This document shows, piece by piece, positions 11,072 to 23,496 of a DNA stretch of 64,000 nt. Both the position numbers and the translations under genes were made by a program. The notes beneath the pieces were generated by a model. It was not told where the DNA came from. It made no database searches and was given only the letters and a program-made list of their open reading frames with translations. The stretch covers positions 92,703,882-92,767,881 of the forward strand of contig CAXKWD010000005.1 in assembly GCA_964059195.1 (NCBI GenBank), read 5' to 3'. The DNA comes from Ectobius pallidus. Taxonomy: Eukaryota > Arthropoda > Insecta > Blattodea > Ectobiidae. Every line of letters starts with the position of its first letter. Position 1 is the first letter of the stretch.

Positions 11072-11909
11072 CTGTGATAAAAGTAACAGGAAGACGAAGT
11101 AAACTAGGTGGCAACGAAACTAATAGTTTAAAAGGGATGAAAATTAATTTTTAAATTCTAGATTTGTAGACTACATTTGGCTAAAGCTGGATGAAATTTC
11201 ATTTGTGACAGGCCAGCAGAAGTGAAACGTTTGGATTCTGAGAGTAGAGTTTTATTACGTTTTGTACTGTGTTCATGTGGAACGTTAGGACTTTCGTCTT
11301 ATTTTTGTGGTAGAATTCCATCTGTAAGCATCGGTCGGTAATTTTAATTCCTTATGTCCTTACATATCACATATAATAATAATACTTATATTATACATTA
11401 TACATTTTGTGTACATGTAGGCCTATAAACTGCAAACGAAAAGTGGAGAAAATATTATTTATTTATTTAAAAATAAAAAAAATAAATATAATATTCACTA
11501 TTTATTTATTACGACAGTTATTATCTTTAGAATAAGCAGATAAGCATTCTGAACTTTATCTCTCTATTTGAAAACCAAAAGAAAATAGAGGCGGCACATA
11601 TGTTCAGTGTAGAATGTTTATTATTAATAAATATTAATAAATTACGTCCTTAACCTGGCGAGAATCAATTTATCACATCATATGTGAGATTGGAAAGGAA
11701 ACAAAAAGTTATCACAATTATCAGTCCCGTAGTATAGCCTATGTTTGTTATACAAAATTCTGTACTTATCATGAAATTGAAATTTCCCTACCAATTAATT
11801 TTGTGTTATTTTTAGAAATACAGGGAAAAAGTTGTTTCCAAATGGATAAATTACAGTTTGAAGATTTAGTAAGATTTATGCATAACTTATAAATGTGATA
11901 CTGACTTGT

Positions 11910-12169
11910 CTACGTGAGAATGATGAAAATGTAAGCTACAGCAGCTAAGACAACGAACAGGATGGCTAATGCTGTGCCTACTGTGATAGCGCAGCATGCG
12001 AACAGCAGAAGAAAGACGATCGCTGCGCCGATCCCAATGACGGCGATGCTGTAGGCGACGTCCCAGAACACGGTTCTGGCACCCCTGTTAAGGCGAGGAA
12101 ACAAACGCTTGTTCCTAATCCTGAATGCCACGGGTCTCTGCCGAAGAAAGGAGTACGGGACGTCCAATT
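11910..12169 (-). CDS. Terminal exon of gene B: basic segment plus two-helix hydrophobic C-terminus
   Basis: Last exon of the best-supported gene in the window (CDS join, minus strand: 32009-31952, 28566-28511, 22687-22615, 12169-11910; 447 nt, 148 residues). The acceptor is GTGATTTGTCATAG; the exon starts in phase 1 and joins GAA-A to AA-TTG, giving E-K-L. It reads LDVPYSFLRQRP, a basic stretch with RLFPR, then DVAYSIAVIGIGA and about 50 uncharged residues to the TAG at 11910-11912. That is long enough for two membrane helices. A possible AATAAA lies about 295 nt past the stop (minus, 11616-11611). I infer a small membrane-anchored or membrane-active protein routed through the secretory pathway by the signal peptide in exon 1. 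I do not recognise the family. Confidence 0.7.
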
Positions 12170-12289
12170 CTATGACAAATCACATATCGTGTTATTAGTA
12201 TTTTTGAGATGTCTATCTATGTAATATATAACATTATTTTTCATCTGAACTTCCTATCGGAAAAGGTGTGGGTTGACGTAAAACGCAAG

Positions 12290-12889
12290 TACCGTATTTT
12301 ACGGACTATAAGACGCGCCTTGATTTTAGGTTGAAAATTTAAAGGGAAAGAAATTTAATATGATTCTAAACAAAAAATTTAAAGGGAACAATATTCTTCA
12401 TTCCATAAACATTTATAACCTTGTACAATGGAATCATAGAAATCACTTCTAACTTAAGACCTGCGTTGTACGAAAATCTCTTCTGTAACAACTGAACTGA
12501 TTTTTCATAAAAGACTGAAAATACTCTTACACCCCTCTAACCCTCAATTCAGCATACAGTAAGTGTAATGGGACTAGGCTGTTTAGAGGCCATTTGCCTT
12601 TATTTAAACCCGGTGGAGACAACTCCTTTCATATAAGAACTCAACATTCCCTTCTTTTCTCATTGTATATCTGGCTTCCAGCTATCCTCATTTTACATTG
12701 TGACAAGTCCACTGATGTACAGTCTGTGCCAAAATTTGAAATTAATCGTTTATAACACCTTGGTATTACCGGCAATATTTACCAAAATTTTAATTTGTTT
12801 ATTGTACTTCGGACAATTAGACGCACCCAACTTTCAAGACTCAGTTTTCAAGGTAAAAAAGTGCGTCTTATGGTTCGTAAAATACGGTA
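12290..12889. mobile_element. TIR transposon remnant/MITE, about 600 bp
   Basis: The left end TACCGTATTTTACGGACTAT (then AAGACGC) and the right end GCGTCTTATGGTTCGTAAAA (then TACGGTA) are inverted copies over about 27 bp. TA flanks both if the element starts at CCG. The interior is A+T-rich with no transposase. It lies in the last intron of gene B, just upstream of the terminal exon. Confidence 0.65.
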
Positions 12890-13824
12890 CAAATTGAAAT
12901 GAATTCAAATTCGAAAAAGAAATTAAAAATGAAATTGAAAAATAAAAAGATTATTTAAAAGTTACATTAAAAGGAAGAGAAGGCGTGTTTGGGCTTAATG
13001 AAGAAGAACGAAATAAATGTGCTAAAATGAGAAAAAGTTGCTGGTCTTTGCAGGAGACAACATTCCATTTAACGATTTCTTTAAGAGAAACTCAAATTTT
13101 CTCTCTAAAAAAAAGACTGCACACCTATACATTCTATTCGTACATAAATAACGAATATTGATGTGACAAAAGAGAAAAGTATCGCATGGAAGATAGTAGA
13201 TCCATGAAGGCCACCGGTTTTACTTGAAGGGAAAAAATGAATCCAGTTTGTCGAAGGTTTTGCTGTTATGCCATTATTTAATGTGGTAATTGAATTCCTA
13301 CAAGGGTTATTCGGTGACATATCTTGGTAGCTTGTTGTAGTATGCTGAAGTTGGTACTTGTCTTTTTTATCCTACATCTGGGAATGGTAAGATTTAGCCC
13401 AACTAATCTGAGTTTCGTAATGAATATATTCATACAGAATTCTTTATTAATGTTAACATTAATCTACATTTTGATTTTCTTCTATTCATGAGAATTAATG
13501 CAGTTGAAGTGATATCTGCTTGTAAAAGAAGTAGGCCTAATAATAATAAAAAATAATGAAATAAAATCAGGTAAACTGATGTAAAAAAGTGCCAGTATGT
13601 TTTTTTTAATCAGTTATGACTGCAATTATGATATGCAGAATATGTTTTTTTAATTGATTTACAAGTTAAGCTCCAGATTTATTCATTAAGCAGGGCTTAG
13701 GGAAGAACAAAGGTCTAGTTTTCTTTTTAATCAGATTAAAATCTTCCAGCATCAGCTGAACTGTACAGATTTTTGATATCTTGACAATCGCACACTCACA
13801 TAAAAATACGAAAAAGAAAGTGAA

Positions 13825-13910
13825 ATTGGCTGGTTTCGGGATTTGAACCATGGAACTCCATAACGTGAGGCCAAAACGTTACCATCTCGGTCACCTGGGT
13901 CAGTTTAACG
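13825..13910 (-). repeat. tRNA-like SINE head (family 3)
   Basis: On the minus strand CCAGGTGACCGAGATGGTAA (A-box-like) is followed about 30 nt later by GGTTCAAATCCC (B box). The tRNA-like order and spacing fit a SINE head. No full-length boundaries could be set. Confidence 0.45.
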
Positions 13911-14001
13911 GTCTAGTTGTAAGTTATAAGCGCATGTAAAACAATAGTGTTTTTGGTCATAGCTATCTCTATTTTAATTTCCAAAGCCGTAAAATATCAC
14001 A

Positions 14002-14893
14002 GTAAAACAATTGACTATGTTGTCATGATAAATGATTTGCTTTTTTTTGTATATAAATTCTTTCGAATACGTATATTATCATAAAATAGGCACCAAATTG
14101 AGAATTACTCCGAAACAGGTGAACCGATTTTATCCAGTATCAGTAGACCTCTTCCCATGAACACTATAAATGTGTATACCAAATTCCATAAAAATCCGGT
14201 AAAGCGTATTTGAGTTACAGCGTTTTTAAAATAGACACTAAATTGGGTTTTACTCCGGTACCGGACAATCGATTTGGTCCAATATCGGTAGACGTCTTCT
14301 CATGTACATTATAAATGGGTATACAAAGTTTCAGGAAAATCCAATAAAGCATATTTGAGTTATCGCGACTTCTCATATATTAACATAAAAGGCAATAAAT
14401 TGGGCATTAATCCGGTACTGGCCAACCGATTTGGTTGAACATCAACAGACGTCTTTCCATGGAGAGTATAAATGCGTATACGAAGTTTCATAAATATCCG
14501 ATAAGGCGTATTTGAGCTATTGCGCCTTTAAAATATACACTAAATTGGGTTTTACTCCGGTACCGGTCAACAGATTAGGTTCAAATTTAACAGAGTACTT
14601 TTCATGGATGTCATAAATGCGTATACCAAGTTTAATGGAAATCCGATACAGCGCCATAATCTATTAAAATAGGCACTAAATTGGGCATTACTCCGGTACC
14701 GGTGAACCGATTTGGTTCAATATCAATAGGGTTCTTCCCATTGACATTATAAATGTGTTTTCCAAGTTTCATGAAAATCCGAAAAAGCGTATTTGAGTTA
14801 GAGCGCGTACAGACACACGGACGGACGGACGGACGGACGGACAGACATTTTTCGTCCCCCACACAATCTCATAAAGTACCATACTGGCACTTA
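14002..14893 (-). repeat. Interspersed repeat with five internal ~145-bp tandem units
   Basis: On the minus strand it begins TAAGTGCCAGTATGGTACTT, passes a GGAC/GTCC tetranucleotide run, then repeats a roughly 145-bp unit about five times. Each unit contains AACTCAAATACGCTTT-like, GAAACTTGGTATAC-like and CCGGTACCGGAGTAA-like words. It ends near CATGACAACATAGTC..TTTTAC. Sister copies at 29096-29527 and 54263-54714 have two units each, so unit number varies within the family. It is non-coding; the transposon superfamily is unknown. Confidence 0.75.
14817..14848. repeat. GGAC tetranucleotide run
   Basis: Six or more consecutive GGAC units, part of the repeat at 14002-14893. Confidence 0.85.
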
Positions 14894-15836
14894 ATAAAAT
14901 AAAATAAAGTCAAATATGCATATTAAATCCTGGTATCTAGGTTACTAAATTTTGTCAAAATACAGAATCAAAATGAATTAACGGATTAATAAATAATTTA
15001 ACAATTAAGTTATGTTCTCTTATATGCGCATATTTCAATTTACAATACTAGTTATTAAACAACATCTAATTCTACAGCGAAATACAATTCAAAATAATTC
15101 TGCTACTACTGGTATCCAGTAGCTTACAACTACGTTTACATCTAAAACTACATACCTGCTAAAAATTGCAAGAAGGTTGGGAGAGTTTCGTTTCAGTTTG
15201 CCGGTATTCATCATTTCAGTTATGTAAAGGTTCTTCGGTAAACATTGTTTCCGCCCTCCCTTTCTTGACACCCTCACGCTATACAGTTTATGTTATTTGT
15301 TTTCCCCCTTTTTAATCTACCCTGTCCGTTTATTAGCCATGTGATTTATCTGGTTAGTTTTTTTTGTCCATATTGTTCTCCCCATAAAGTTATCATCTGC
15401 TGGGCAGCTCTTACTTCCTGTCTGCCCAGGGATTGTCAAAGTTCCTTCCTCCTGTTAATGGTTTGTTGAATTGAAGAAATAGGGCCGAAAATGTTCAGAC
15501 ATTCTTTACCATTTGATAGTGGGAGAGAGTATAATCTATTTTCATTGCCAGCTATTTGGAATTGGCCAACTACAATATTTATCTGGATGGCATGGGTGAT
15601 GGTCGCCATACGTCTTCGACGATGATCGCTGTAGAAAACTGTAATTTTGGGCTATATGAATAAACGCTGCAGTAAATACATTAGGAGTTTTTATTGTAGT
15701 TTGGAGTAGGAAGTATCTGGAACCTGAACTAATATTATCAAAGCTTTCTACTTTCTCTACCTGTACTATAAGTATTTAGGTAAATAAAGTATTGCGTTCG
15801 GAAATTTAATTATTTTTCGAGTTTTGAGGCCCCTTG

Positions 15837-16544
15837 AATAAAAAAAATCCCTTTAGGCAGGCCTACAGGCGGAGGTAGATTTCGAAGTGCTTTTGGTTTA
15901 ATTTATTGTCGCTGCATAGCACTCTTCTTCTTTAGCCTTGGCATGGTAAACCTACAGTAATAAGAACTCAATTCGGTAAAGAGGAAGAGCCTACAATCAT
16001 TTGATTTGACAACAAGAATAGGATATAATATTCTGGGAGGCCGTGCGCAAGATCAGCAATGAATAAAATTAGCAAAGCCGCTAAACAAGACAAAATTATG
16101 ATATTATAATAATTCTTTTAAGTGTTATTATTTTCAAACATTAAAATCTCGCGTCATATGAGAGCTATCAAGAAACTATTTATTGATTTGTAGAGTACTC
16201 ATCAAGAGCTTTTCAACGATACCCCACAAGACGTGGTTTCAAAAGTTTCGAATTTTCATCCCCCACCCCCACCTCCACCCCCACCCTCACTCGAACCCCC
16301 GAATCGTTGGTGTCACTGTGAACTCCATAGGGAGTACTCTAATTTATTCAAACAAAGTTTCCCTCTATACTTCATAGGGGCCGAGATATAAAGTTTTCAA
16401 AATTTCAACCCCCTCCCCCGACCACCCCCTTGGGCCAATTTTGCCCATTAACGAACTTGTCCGTACTATTGGGCCTAGAAATAACATAATAAAATTTGGT
16501 TCAAATATCTTCAAAATTACGGCCGCTATCGTGTAAAGATATAT

Positions 16545-16575
<31 letters not shown>

Positions 16576-16715
16576 AATATCACAAAATTTTTTTTTGAAC
16601 GGGCGGTGGTTTCGTACTTAGGGGAGCATGAAACGTAAAGATATGAAAGAATTTTTCGAAAATCATAAAGTGGTATCCATTGCAATAGGTAGATTTTTCT
16701 TCGAAAATCTACCTA
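15837..16715 (+). mobile_element. Non-autonomous transposon, copy 1 of an inverted pair
   Basis: This 0.88-kb segment recurs in inverted orientation at 21345-22188 with high similarity throughout. One end carries AGGTAGATTTCGAAG and the other a small palindrome, GGTAGATTTTTCTTCG/AAAATCTACC. The interior has a C-rich tract (CCCCCACCCCCACCTCC) and a TA microsatellite of different length in the two copies. Frames read in it are spurious. It lies within the last intron of gene B. Confidence 0.7.
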
Positions 16716-16914
16716 AAAAAAAATAATTTTTAGAATAATTTGTGAGTGTGTGGATGGGGAGGGAACGGACGAAAGATTGAAAATTAAAAATCGTATTAAA
16801 GCGAACTTTTATATTATAATTTGTTATCTGCCGACGACTGACACAAATAATGTTGACTACTTTCTCTTAGTCTTACTACCTCTTTTTTCTTGATCCCTAC
16901 TTTTATTTTTGTTG

Positions 16915-17105
16915 TTGGCCCTCCACTGCCCCCGGAGCCCTCGACCACCTACCATATGGAGGGCTCCTGGAGGTTGAGATGCCAGGATTTTTAAACAATC
17001 CACTCTTGAAAGAAGTAAGGTTGTCAGTTATGCGCGCCGACCAATTTTACTCGAAGAATACCTCTCGGTAACCACTTCTGATAGAGCCTGATACAACTTC
17101 ATGCT
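16915..17105 (-). repeat. Diverged SINE (family 1), minus strand
   Basis: TGGAGGGCTCCTGGAGGTTG and AAGTAAGGTTGTCAGTTATG are recognisable relatives of the family-1 SINE body in reverse orientation. The tRNA-like head is too diverged to place. Confidence 0.45.
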
Positions 17106-17839
17106 CGGCAGAAGATTTATGCCAACTGGAAACTCACAATGATAATATCAGGTATTAAACCCAAGTGTAGAGAACAGTGCCTCAAATAACTGCAATACTG
17201 CATACTCTCCTTACTATTACTTAATGCATTTCGATTTTCCTGAAAACAGCAATTAGCCATGTTGTTTAAATTCTTTAGGGCCTATATTAACTGCATGGAT
17301 TTTTTACTCATTTATTGGGAAGGTGAGGAATCAATTGAGATTTATTAAATTTCAAAACGAGAGAAAAATACAGGAGTTTAAATAATAATAAATAATATTG
17401 AAAACTGGACATAGCCTAAATATCGAAAAGAAATAGAAAATAGCCTAAAAGATCTTTAAAAGTTAAACAGCCTTCAAATGAGTATTCCCAAGGGATGATA
17501 ACATAATACAGAACTATGGTTTAATTAAAAGGGTTAATTATTGACATTAAAGTAACGCAATAACTAGAATCAAGTTGAGTTATGTTCGTTGATTATAAAC
17601 GTAAAATAAGCTTTATTTTTTATATTTAATTTTTAACTTGTTTGTAACTTAAATTATTTGTTTTGTAAATTCAAACTTCAGGATGTTTTAATTGTTGTGC
17701 ACATCATCTGCGGTCCTGAAAGTGTAACTCACAGAACACAAACTTATTGGTGTAACTGACCATTTAACCCGGCGTGTACAGCCAACACAGCAACTCTCAT
17801 GTTCCCGCACCGAGCATGGTATTTGTTTACAGATTTAGT

Positions 17840-19140
17840 TACCTTTCAGCCTAGTGCTCGATGTAGCGGCTTACTATACTCAGTTTCTGCAGAACTCTAG
17901 TAGACTGTACAGTAACACATGTAAACTTGATCACCTCTGTATCATGACCACCTGCCTTAATTGACCACATTTTCATGGACCGGCAAATTCCCATTTTTTT
18001 ATATACATAAGTTATCTGTAAGTTGACCACTTGTATAACTTGTATCTTGACTACCGTCAGATACGATTTTAAGAACATTTAACCTGTCAAACTTGACCAC
18101 TCTAATTGTAGTTGCCAAACTTTTTGTGAAGCGCTGTTCAGAAATTCCTTACACTGAGGCCAACTTGTAATAATTCTTCAATCTTACCCCACCCCTAAGC
18201 ACTAAAAGAAAAAAAGTAGCAGTGGCCACTACCTGCTAGCTATTGTTAGGGGTCATGCACCCCCTCAAATGTATGAATCTCTTCAGTAGCAGAACCTGAA
18301 AACTAATTAATAAGATTCCATTTTCATGATATAACATCCCTTTTTCTCCAGAATTGCTGTTTGCACCATTTCTCTTATTTCCTTTCACCTGCCAATCAGT
18401 AAACAGCAACCCTATTAACTATTTGCAGACATAAGAGGCTATCTTCTCAGTTCCATTAAATAAGTTTTCTCTTTTAGCTTTCAGGAACTAACATTCTGTG
18501 TAGCCGAAATCCACATACAAATTCCAGCTAATATGAGCAATAGATAAATATTTCAGTTCAGGAATTGCAAAGAAGAGAAGTGGCAATATCAGAAGGCCCA
18601 AAGTACCTGCTAAACTTAGTCAGAAAACTCCAAACATTTCAAGAGTGTGCAGGGGATTATTCTGAATTACTGTAAAAGCAAAGCCATATGTTAATTTAAA
18701 AGATTGCACGAGTTTGCCTCTATGGTGGAATAGTATCCCCAGATGATAAACTCATAGTTCATGAAGAAGTGCCTCAATCCCGGAAGAAGCGTTGAAACAG
18801 CGTGATAATCCTGATGATAACTATGAAATTACTGTCATGGAAGATGAAATAGATAATCCGACCCCAACACACAGTGAAGCCCTAAAATGTGTTGATCAAT
18901 TGATTAATTATTGTAATGCAAATACGGTAATTTAAATGCTCTAAAATGGCTAAAATGAGGATGCTCAAATCTAGAATGAACTTGAAACAAAGAAACATTA
19001 AAGACTATTTTTCAGAGTAACTACAACTGTACTATAATGTCACAGAAGTCTTGATTAGGCAGTTCTTTGACACCATCGCTGATGATGATGATGATGATAA
19101 TAGCAGCATAGTAATTGGCCTAACACATATTGATATTAAA
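17840..19140 (+). pseudogene. Decayed pogo/Tigger-like transposon with transposase C-terminal remnant
   Basis: The left part (17915-18110) repeats TTGACCAC/ATGACCAC at irregular 20-60-bp spacing. Further right, about 18690-19020 decodes in shifting frames to pieces such as ALKCVDQLINYCNANT and KQRNIKDYFS. These match the style of the C-terminal tail of CENP-B/Tigger/jerky-type transposases (...ITDYF). Many stops and frameshifts interrupt it. I infer an old pogo-type copy; the ends are not defined. Confidence 0.4.
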
Positions 19141-19214
19141 TTTTAACTGAAGTTAAACTAAAAGTTAAACTTGATTGTTTATTACTGACCCAATGTAGAT
19201 TATTTATATCTATA

Positions 19215-19390
19215 AATAGTATTGTTGGTTGAAGTATTAAATTTATTGGTTGTAGGTATTATTTTGTTAATTTATGTTAAAGTGGGTGTAGCTTTTTTGA
19301 CTTCGTTGGAACGTAGGGCTTATGGGTATATTTATTTTCGTCAGGGGCCAAATCAAGTTGCTTTTGCTGTTATTTTATAACAATTTTTCA
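19215..19390 (+). pseudogene. nad1: NUMT: mitochondrial nad1 fragment in nuclear DNA
   Basis: The plus strand reads LLIYVKVGVAFLTSLERR followed by AYGYIYFRQGPNQVAFAV. These match the strongly conserved N-terminal region of NADH dehydrogenase subunit 1 (consensus around VAFLTLLER..LGYIQ.RKGPNKVG). A stop (TAA) and substitutions at conserved positions (K to Q, for example) show decay, and the surroundings are nuclear repeats. So a piece of mitochondrial DNA was transferred to the nucleus. The 5' limit is about 19215; the 3' limit is unclear, up to about 19440. Confidence 0.7.
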
Positions 19391-19439
19391 TATCATTTCT
19401 GTTCCTTTTTATTACAAACAAGCTTATGAGACCCGGCAT

Positions 19440-20990
19440 CGCTCGGGTTTTGTAATTTGTAATTCAGAATTAACTTATGGAAGGCTCTCGATTTTCAAAA
19501 TGTATGTCCTTACATAGGTCTCTAGAGTTTGAAGAGAAGAGGAACGACCTATCACACTCAGAAAGGTCTATTCACTTATAAAATGCTACATGGCTATAGC
19601 TTTATGTCGCTCATACAGGATTTTGTAACCCATTGCATCTGCACGTAACATTTTAACATAACATCTTACTGTCTATACGGGGTACTGTATTTCCCGCCTT
19701 CATGTTGCCATAGAACCATTTCAGGGCTAAAAAAAATCAATATCACTTTCTCACATTCTCCCAAAACCTAAAACATAAATTATTGCGCGCATAAGACTAC
19801 AAATGTTCCATCCTATTTTGTTTCTTTTTACATGCTTAGGGATTACAATACACACCTTTACTTTTCAACTAATATAAAGCGTACAGCGATGAATAACGTA
19901 TCCGTGGATATAATCTTTTACAGATTTCTGATATAGCATAACTTACTCACTTACCCATTGTTGGCACAAACTCAGGCTGAACAGCTAAAAATGCTGCCCC
20001 CGCAATACGACCTCTTCATCAATACTGCCTCTACATTAAAATCTAAACTGAGAAAATGTCATTCGCCATGCTCAGGGTAGAGAAACTTATGTGATGCATC
20101 ACGCCCGATATTTATTTATGTTGATATCATTCTCCATAATCGATTTACAGAAATGAATTATAGCGATAACTTCTCTAATTATTTATCAAAACCCAGTATC
20201 ATGTAGCTTCCAAAGCCCTGTATGAACACTGCAAACAATATTGTTGAAATGAGAACTGAACTGCGTTTTTGTGAATTCAGTGTAATATTTTCAGAAATTA
20301 TGTTATTTTTCAAGGGAAGGGGTGTTGGACGCGTTACTTTTCGGGTTGAAGTGCGTATGAGTGCAAAATTACGTGTAAATTGGTTAAAGCAAGTAGACTT
20401 GTATAGTGAACATACATATATACCCATACCCACGTACACACTTTCGATTTTATATATTAGATGCATAGTGACTTCAATTGCTTATGTCATGCTGTATTAT
20501 CTGTTGATCACACTAAATTAACAATGAAATTCAACAGTTTACCAGGTCAGTATATTTTATATAATGGCTTTGTGCCTGTAACTACACTAAGCTGCTATGC
20601 CCTCAGCTCATTCTAAGAATCTGATTCTTCATTAATGTTGGATTTCCAACGCCACAATTTTTCCGTGAAGTTGTAGGGTGATTTTAGCCTTTTGGGCCAC
20701 ATTAGATGTCTAAAATGTCTTCGTGATTACATTCATCATCTGCCTTGTGGCTGTTCAAGTTTCGCAAACATTTCATGACGCAGTAGAATTATTTGAAAAA
20801 CAGTTTTTTCTAAATTTACTTGTGATTAATGAAATTCAAAACGAAAGACTTTTTAGGTGGTGTCCATTGTAAAAATTAACCTTCCTACTACCAGGACCGG
20901 CCTCCGGGCCGGACACGTCATCAAGTTAATGAATATTGGTGGTATTTATGAAGAGCATACCGGTTATGGATTATTTATTGAAATATATTT
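19440..20990. other. Intronic DNA of gene B, no further features seen
   Basis: Two overlapping frames on opposite strands at 20179-20521 have no recognisable motifs and are probably chance. Nothing else is supported. Confidence 0.4.
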
Positions 20991-21024
20991 GGAGTCATAA
21001 AGACTCAAAGTAATTTACATGAGA

Positions 21025-21095
21025 TATATATATATATATATATATAGCCTATATATATACTGTATATATGTATGTATATATACTGTATATATATC
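21025..21095. repeat. TA-rich microsatellite
   Basis: TATATA runs interrupted by GCC and TGTATGTA; partly duplicated downstream (ATCGGCATTAATGTATTTTT, then ATCGGCAGTAATGTATTTTT). Confidence 0.75.
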
Positions 21096-21344
21096 GGCAT
21101 TAATGTATTTTTTATAATATATCGGCAGTAATGTATTTTTTATAAGCTGGCGTAAAATCATGTATTTTTACCTTAAAGACTGGAGAACTACCGGTATGTA
21201 TGTTATAAGATTTTTTACTTTGAACTTTCCTACTACAGTACCGGTATTATCTTTGTTACACTGAGTACCACTGGGATCATAAAGATCCCAAGTAGTTTAC
21301 ATTGGATAGGCCTTTGTTTTATAAACTGGCGTAAAAACACGTAT

Positions 21345-22188
21345 TAGGTAGATTTCGAAGAAAAATCTACCTATTGCAATGGATACCATGTCATGATTTT
21401 CGAAAAATTCTTTCATATCTTTACGTTTCATGCTCCCCTGAGTACGAAACCACCGCCTGTTCGAAAAAAAAAAAAATAAAAAAAATTGTGATATATATAT
21501 ATCTTTACACGCTAGCGGCCGTAATTTTGAAGATATTTGAACCACATTTTAATATGTTATTTCTAGGCTCAATAGTTCGGACTAGTTCGTTAATGAGCAA
21601 AATCGGCCCAAGGGGGTGGTCGGGGAAGGGGGTTGAAATTTTAAAACATTTTTATCTCGGCCCCTATGAAGTATAGAGGGAAACTTTGTTTGAATAAATT
21701 AGAGTACTCCCTATGGAGTTCACAGTGACACCAACGATTCGGGGGTTCGAGTGAGGGTGGGGGATGAAAATTCGAAACTTTTGAAACCACGTCTTGTGGG
21801 GTATCGTTGAAAAGCTCTTGATGAGTACTCTACAAATCAATAAATAGTTTCTTGATAGCTCTCATATGACGCGAGATTTTAATGTTTGAAAATAATAACA
21901 CTTGAAAGAATTATTATAATATCATAATTTTGTCTTGTTTAGCGGCTTTGCTAATTTTATTCATTGCTAATCTTGCGCACGGCCTCCCAGAATATTATAT
22001 CCTATTCTTGTTGTCAAAACAAATGATTGTAGGCTCTTCCTCTTTACCGAATTCAGTTCTTATTACTGCAGGTTTGCCATGCCAAGGCTAAAGAAGAAGA
22101 GTGCTATGCAGCGACAATAAATTAAACCAAAAGCACTTTGAAATCTACCTCCGCCTGTAGGCCTGACTAAAGGGATTTTTTTTATTTT
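21345..22188 (-). mobile_element. Non-autonomous transposon, copy 2 of an inverted pair
   Basis: Reverse-complement copy of 15837-16715. It ends at TAGGTAGATTTCGAAG on the left and runs to AAAGGGATTTTTTTTATTTT on the right. Differences are mainly substitutions, a shorter TA tract and a 14-base poly-A/T-type run near 21466. Together with copy 1 it could form a stem around a 4.6-kb loop in the pre-mRNA of gene B. Confidence 0.7.
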
Positions 22189-22614
22189 GAAAACAGGACA
22201 ACTACCGTATAATAATTTTTACATTATGTTACATTCAAAGAAGAAAGCCAATTTTGAACTGTGTAATATTGACCCCAATGGTACTCAATGTAAAAACAAT
22301 TAATACATTATTTTTAATTCATAAAGCGTTGTTGGAAACAGTTGACTCAGTGGGATAAAGTCATACATTTTGAAAAATATGATTTGAAAATCAGCGGAGG
22401 TATTTAATTCGAAAGAGCTTTTGGGGTCATATCGACACCAATGGTATTAGAAACGTTATATATATATAGAGCTCCTGCACTACTTTTCATTTCAGTGTAG
22501 GCTGATCTACTTGACCATAACCAACAATATGTCATTCATAAAATAAAGGAAATAGGTGTATATTCCACTTTACCATAGGTCAATTAAAATATTAATGCCA
22601 ATGTTGATACTTAC

Positions 22615-22687
22615 TTTCAAAAACGTTTTTCGCCATGGTGATGCCACTAGTATAGTTCTGTGTTAATTCAGTGATGCTGTCCACCAC
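22615..22687 (-). CDS. Exon 3 of gene B (luminal segment with glycosylation sequon)
   Basis: Acceptor CTGTTTCACAG at the high-coordinate side and a consensus donor, GTAAGTATC, after GAA-A at the low side. It reads VVDSITELTQNYTSGITMAK then NVFE and ends in phase 1, which fits the phase-1 acceptor of the terminal exon. NYT (about residue 49 of the assembled protein) is a possible N-glycosylation site. It corresponds in position, phase and flanks to exon 3 of gene D at 46237-46321, which is four codons longer. Confidence 0.62.
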
Positions 22688-22689
22688 CT

Positions 22690-23480
22690 GTGAAACAGAA
22701 CATAAATGAACTAAAACAATTTTGTGCTTGTCCTTAAAGCAAGCTTACTTTTACTTTCTCTACCCGAACCAGTACTGGATTTTTGGAACTGAATACACTT
22801 TCAAGGAAGATGGTTTGTTTGCAGAGGACAATATTTTATTAGTAGCTTGATATGTTTTAGTCTTTCCAAAGCACGAAATTTGACCTTTTTTAAAATTCAG
22901 TTATGTTTTAAACTCGTTTCAACATCGAGGTCATATCACGAGTCAGGTTACGTAGGGTAGGCTATGTAACTATAGGCTATTCCACATTGAGAAAAAAGCA
23001 TTGGGTTATATGGGAGAGTTGCAGTCGATCTTTACACGTATTTTTCCTTGTTTTGTAGACTTCAAATAATACATTTTAATTCACTAAACACATCTTCAGT
23101 AAGAACAATTTCATTTTCATATGCTAAATGTTTCTATACTATTAAAATTAAAAGGAAATACAATTATTTTAATAACGTAAGAAAACTATTTCGCAGAGCG
23201 GCATTGAGCTGCATTGCCAATTTTAACGAGGGGTAATCCGCTTTGGAATGCAGGCCAGAGGCGTCAAGAGGAGGGATGGTACAGTTAAGGGTAAAATTTT
23301 ACAGTTAAGCAAATACAGCTACAGTAGCCGAGGTTACTTATCAGTGGCAGCTGTGTTGTACAGTGAAGGCGTTTGTGGAACGCAAACAGGGCAAAGTATT
23401 AAATAGCGATTCATGAAAAATTGTGTTCCAAATATAGGAATATATTAAATGTAGGGATCCTAGACATAGTGTTAATTACT
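22690..23480. other. Intron of gene B, no further features seen
   Basis: A+T-rich sequence between exon 3 and the SINE at 23497. A TACAGTTAAG word is repeated near 23280 and 23301. No gene is supported. Confidence 0.4.
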
Positions 23481-23496
23481 ACACAGAAGAATGTGC

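Noticed and set aside
21297..21676. 82- and 100-codon frames, also seen at 16365-16685
   Set aside because: They are the same noncoding transposon sequence in two orientations; no protein motif.
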